5,264 nt of DNA, taken from Phycisphaerae bacterium (GTDB lineage: Bacteria > Planctomycetota > Phycisphaerae > UBA1845). Positions within the stretch are counted from its first letter, which is position 1, and the number at the start of each line of letters is the position of its first letter. The stretch is taken from the NCBI GenBank assembly GCA_029260195.1, contig JAJDDS010000475.1, positions 1 to 5,264 on the forward strand, in the 5' to 3' direction. The notes beneath the pieces were generated by a model. It was not told the origin of the DNA and made no database searches. It saw only the letters and a list, made by a program, of their open reading frames with translations. Of this stretch, positions 4,847-5,264 are shown in pieces. A program made the position numbers and the translations under genes.

Positions 4847-5264
4847 TTACGGTGCTTGCGTCAGGTCGCTTCCGTCGTTGTCGATCGAGTCAATTAGCTC
4901 GGCGGCTTCGGACAGGATGGTCACAACGTCGCCGTCCCGCGGCGCCAGATGCGCGAACACGCCACGCAGCGCGTTGTATTGTTCGACGACGTCGTCAAAC
5001 ACGCGGCTGAGGCGCTCGAAGGATAATCCCAACCCGCCGTACGCAACGCTTCGCAACCGCGATCCGATCCGCGCCGTCTGTCGATCGGCTGAGAACGGTA
5101 CGTTCGCGCAAAAGTACGCGACCTGCCAGAACAGTTCGTTGCAGTCCGAGGTCCGGCACACTGGCGGCTCGGTGCATTGCTTGCCCAACGCGACAGCGAA
5201 TGTCTCCGGTAGTCGCCACCGCTCCGCCAACGTTGCGGCCACCGTCACGTGGTCCGTCCCGAAC
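4847..5264 (-). CDS. HDOD-domain protein, C-terminal part (start outside window)
   Basis: HDOD domains are non-enzymatic relatives of HD phosphohydrolase domains, found in signalling and regulatory proteins and often linked to second-messenger or stress circuits. The frame is open from the right edge to TAA (complement of 4847-4849), giving 138 residues. It begins FGTDHVTVAATLAERWRLPE, which closely matches the late HDOD signature G-x-D-H-x-x-V-x-x-L-x-x-x-W-x-L-P. After it the family's usual HH pair is missing (FAVALGKQCTEPPVC), and a Cys-containing stretch leads to ELFWQVAYFCANVPFSADRQ. The rest is helical to the end (SFERLSRVFDDVVEQYNALR), with a final acidic stretch (IDSIDNDGSD). A GTG inside this region (complement of 5246-5248) could be taken as a start, but it falls within the HDOD signature, so the gene is simply cut by the window edge. 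It converges on the FG-GAP gene with a gap of 117 nt. No functional link to the propeller genes can be seen. Confidence 0.75.
   Translation of the reverse strand, partial: FGTDHVTVAATLAERWRLPETFAVALGKQCTEPPVCRTSDCNELFWQVAYFCANVPFSADRQTARIGSRLRSVAYGGLGLSFERLSRVFDDVVEQYNALRGVFAHLAPRDGDVVTILSEAAELIDSIDNDGSDLTQAP

Noticed and set aside
4827..4853. Inverted repeat ACCGT ... ACGGT at the end of the HDOD gene
   Set aside because: It has a 5-bp stem, a 17-nt loop and no T tract on either strand, and it overlaps the HDOD stop codon.

Overview
The window most likely comes from a GC-rich member of the Planctomycetota, perhaps the Phycisphaerae or a related environmental lineage. This rests on protein style only. 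Two secreted beta-propeller proteins end in paired 12-residue Asp-rich EF-hand loops of the dockerin-like type (for example GDLDADVDFADFGAFQACF), a tail common in planctomycete exported proteins, and an HDOD-domain gene lies nearby. No rRNA or other phylogenetic marker is present, so the assignment is an inference.

Layout: (1) Positions 3-326 hold the last 107 codons of mreB, the actin-like cell-shape gene, cut by the left edge. No mreC follows. (2) Positions 327-610 are intergenic and hold a sigma-70-like promoter (TTGATT / 18 nt / TACAAT at 494-523) and a Shine-Dalgarno (599-603). (3) Positions 611-2914 hold one secreted sialidase-like (Asp-box) beta-propeller gene with a dockerin-like tail. 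As written it is broken in three places: an 8-G tract inside the signal-peptide codons (679-686), an in-frame TAG (1251-1253), and a -1 frame change near 2601-2606. Undoing the two indels and reading through the TAG gives a single protein of about 767 residues. (4) Positions 2939-4729 hold an intact secreted seven-repeat FG-GAP (integrin-alpha-like) beta-propeller with the same kind of tail, starting 24 nt after the previous stop and probably in the same transcript. (5) Positions 4730-4846 are a short convergent intergenic stretch with one small hairpin. (6) Positions 4847-5264, minus strand, hold the C-terminal part of an HDOD-domain signalling protein, cut by the right edge.

The two propeller genes look like a small operon of exported Ca2+-binding surface or extracellular proteins that share a tail type and CPDC cysteine motifs. 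The most notable point is that all the coding lesions fall in one gene between intact neighbours. The first is in a homopolymer that would switch export on or off if its length varied. The second is a stop codon that overlaps a perfect AGGAGG placed 5 nt before an in-frame ATG. Ordinary pseudogene decay or sequence error explains these at least as well as regulated expression. I see no RNA gene, CRISPR array, insertion sequence or recognisable defence system.
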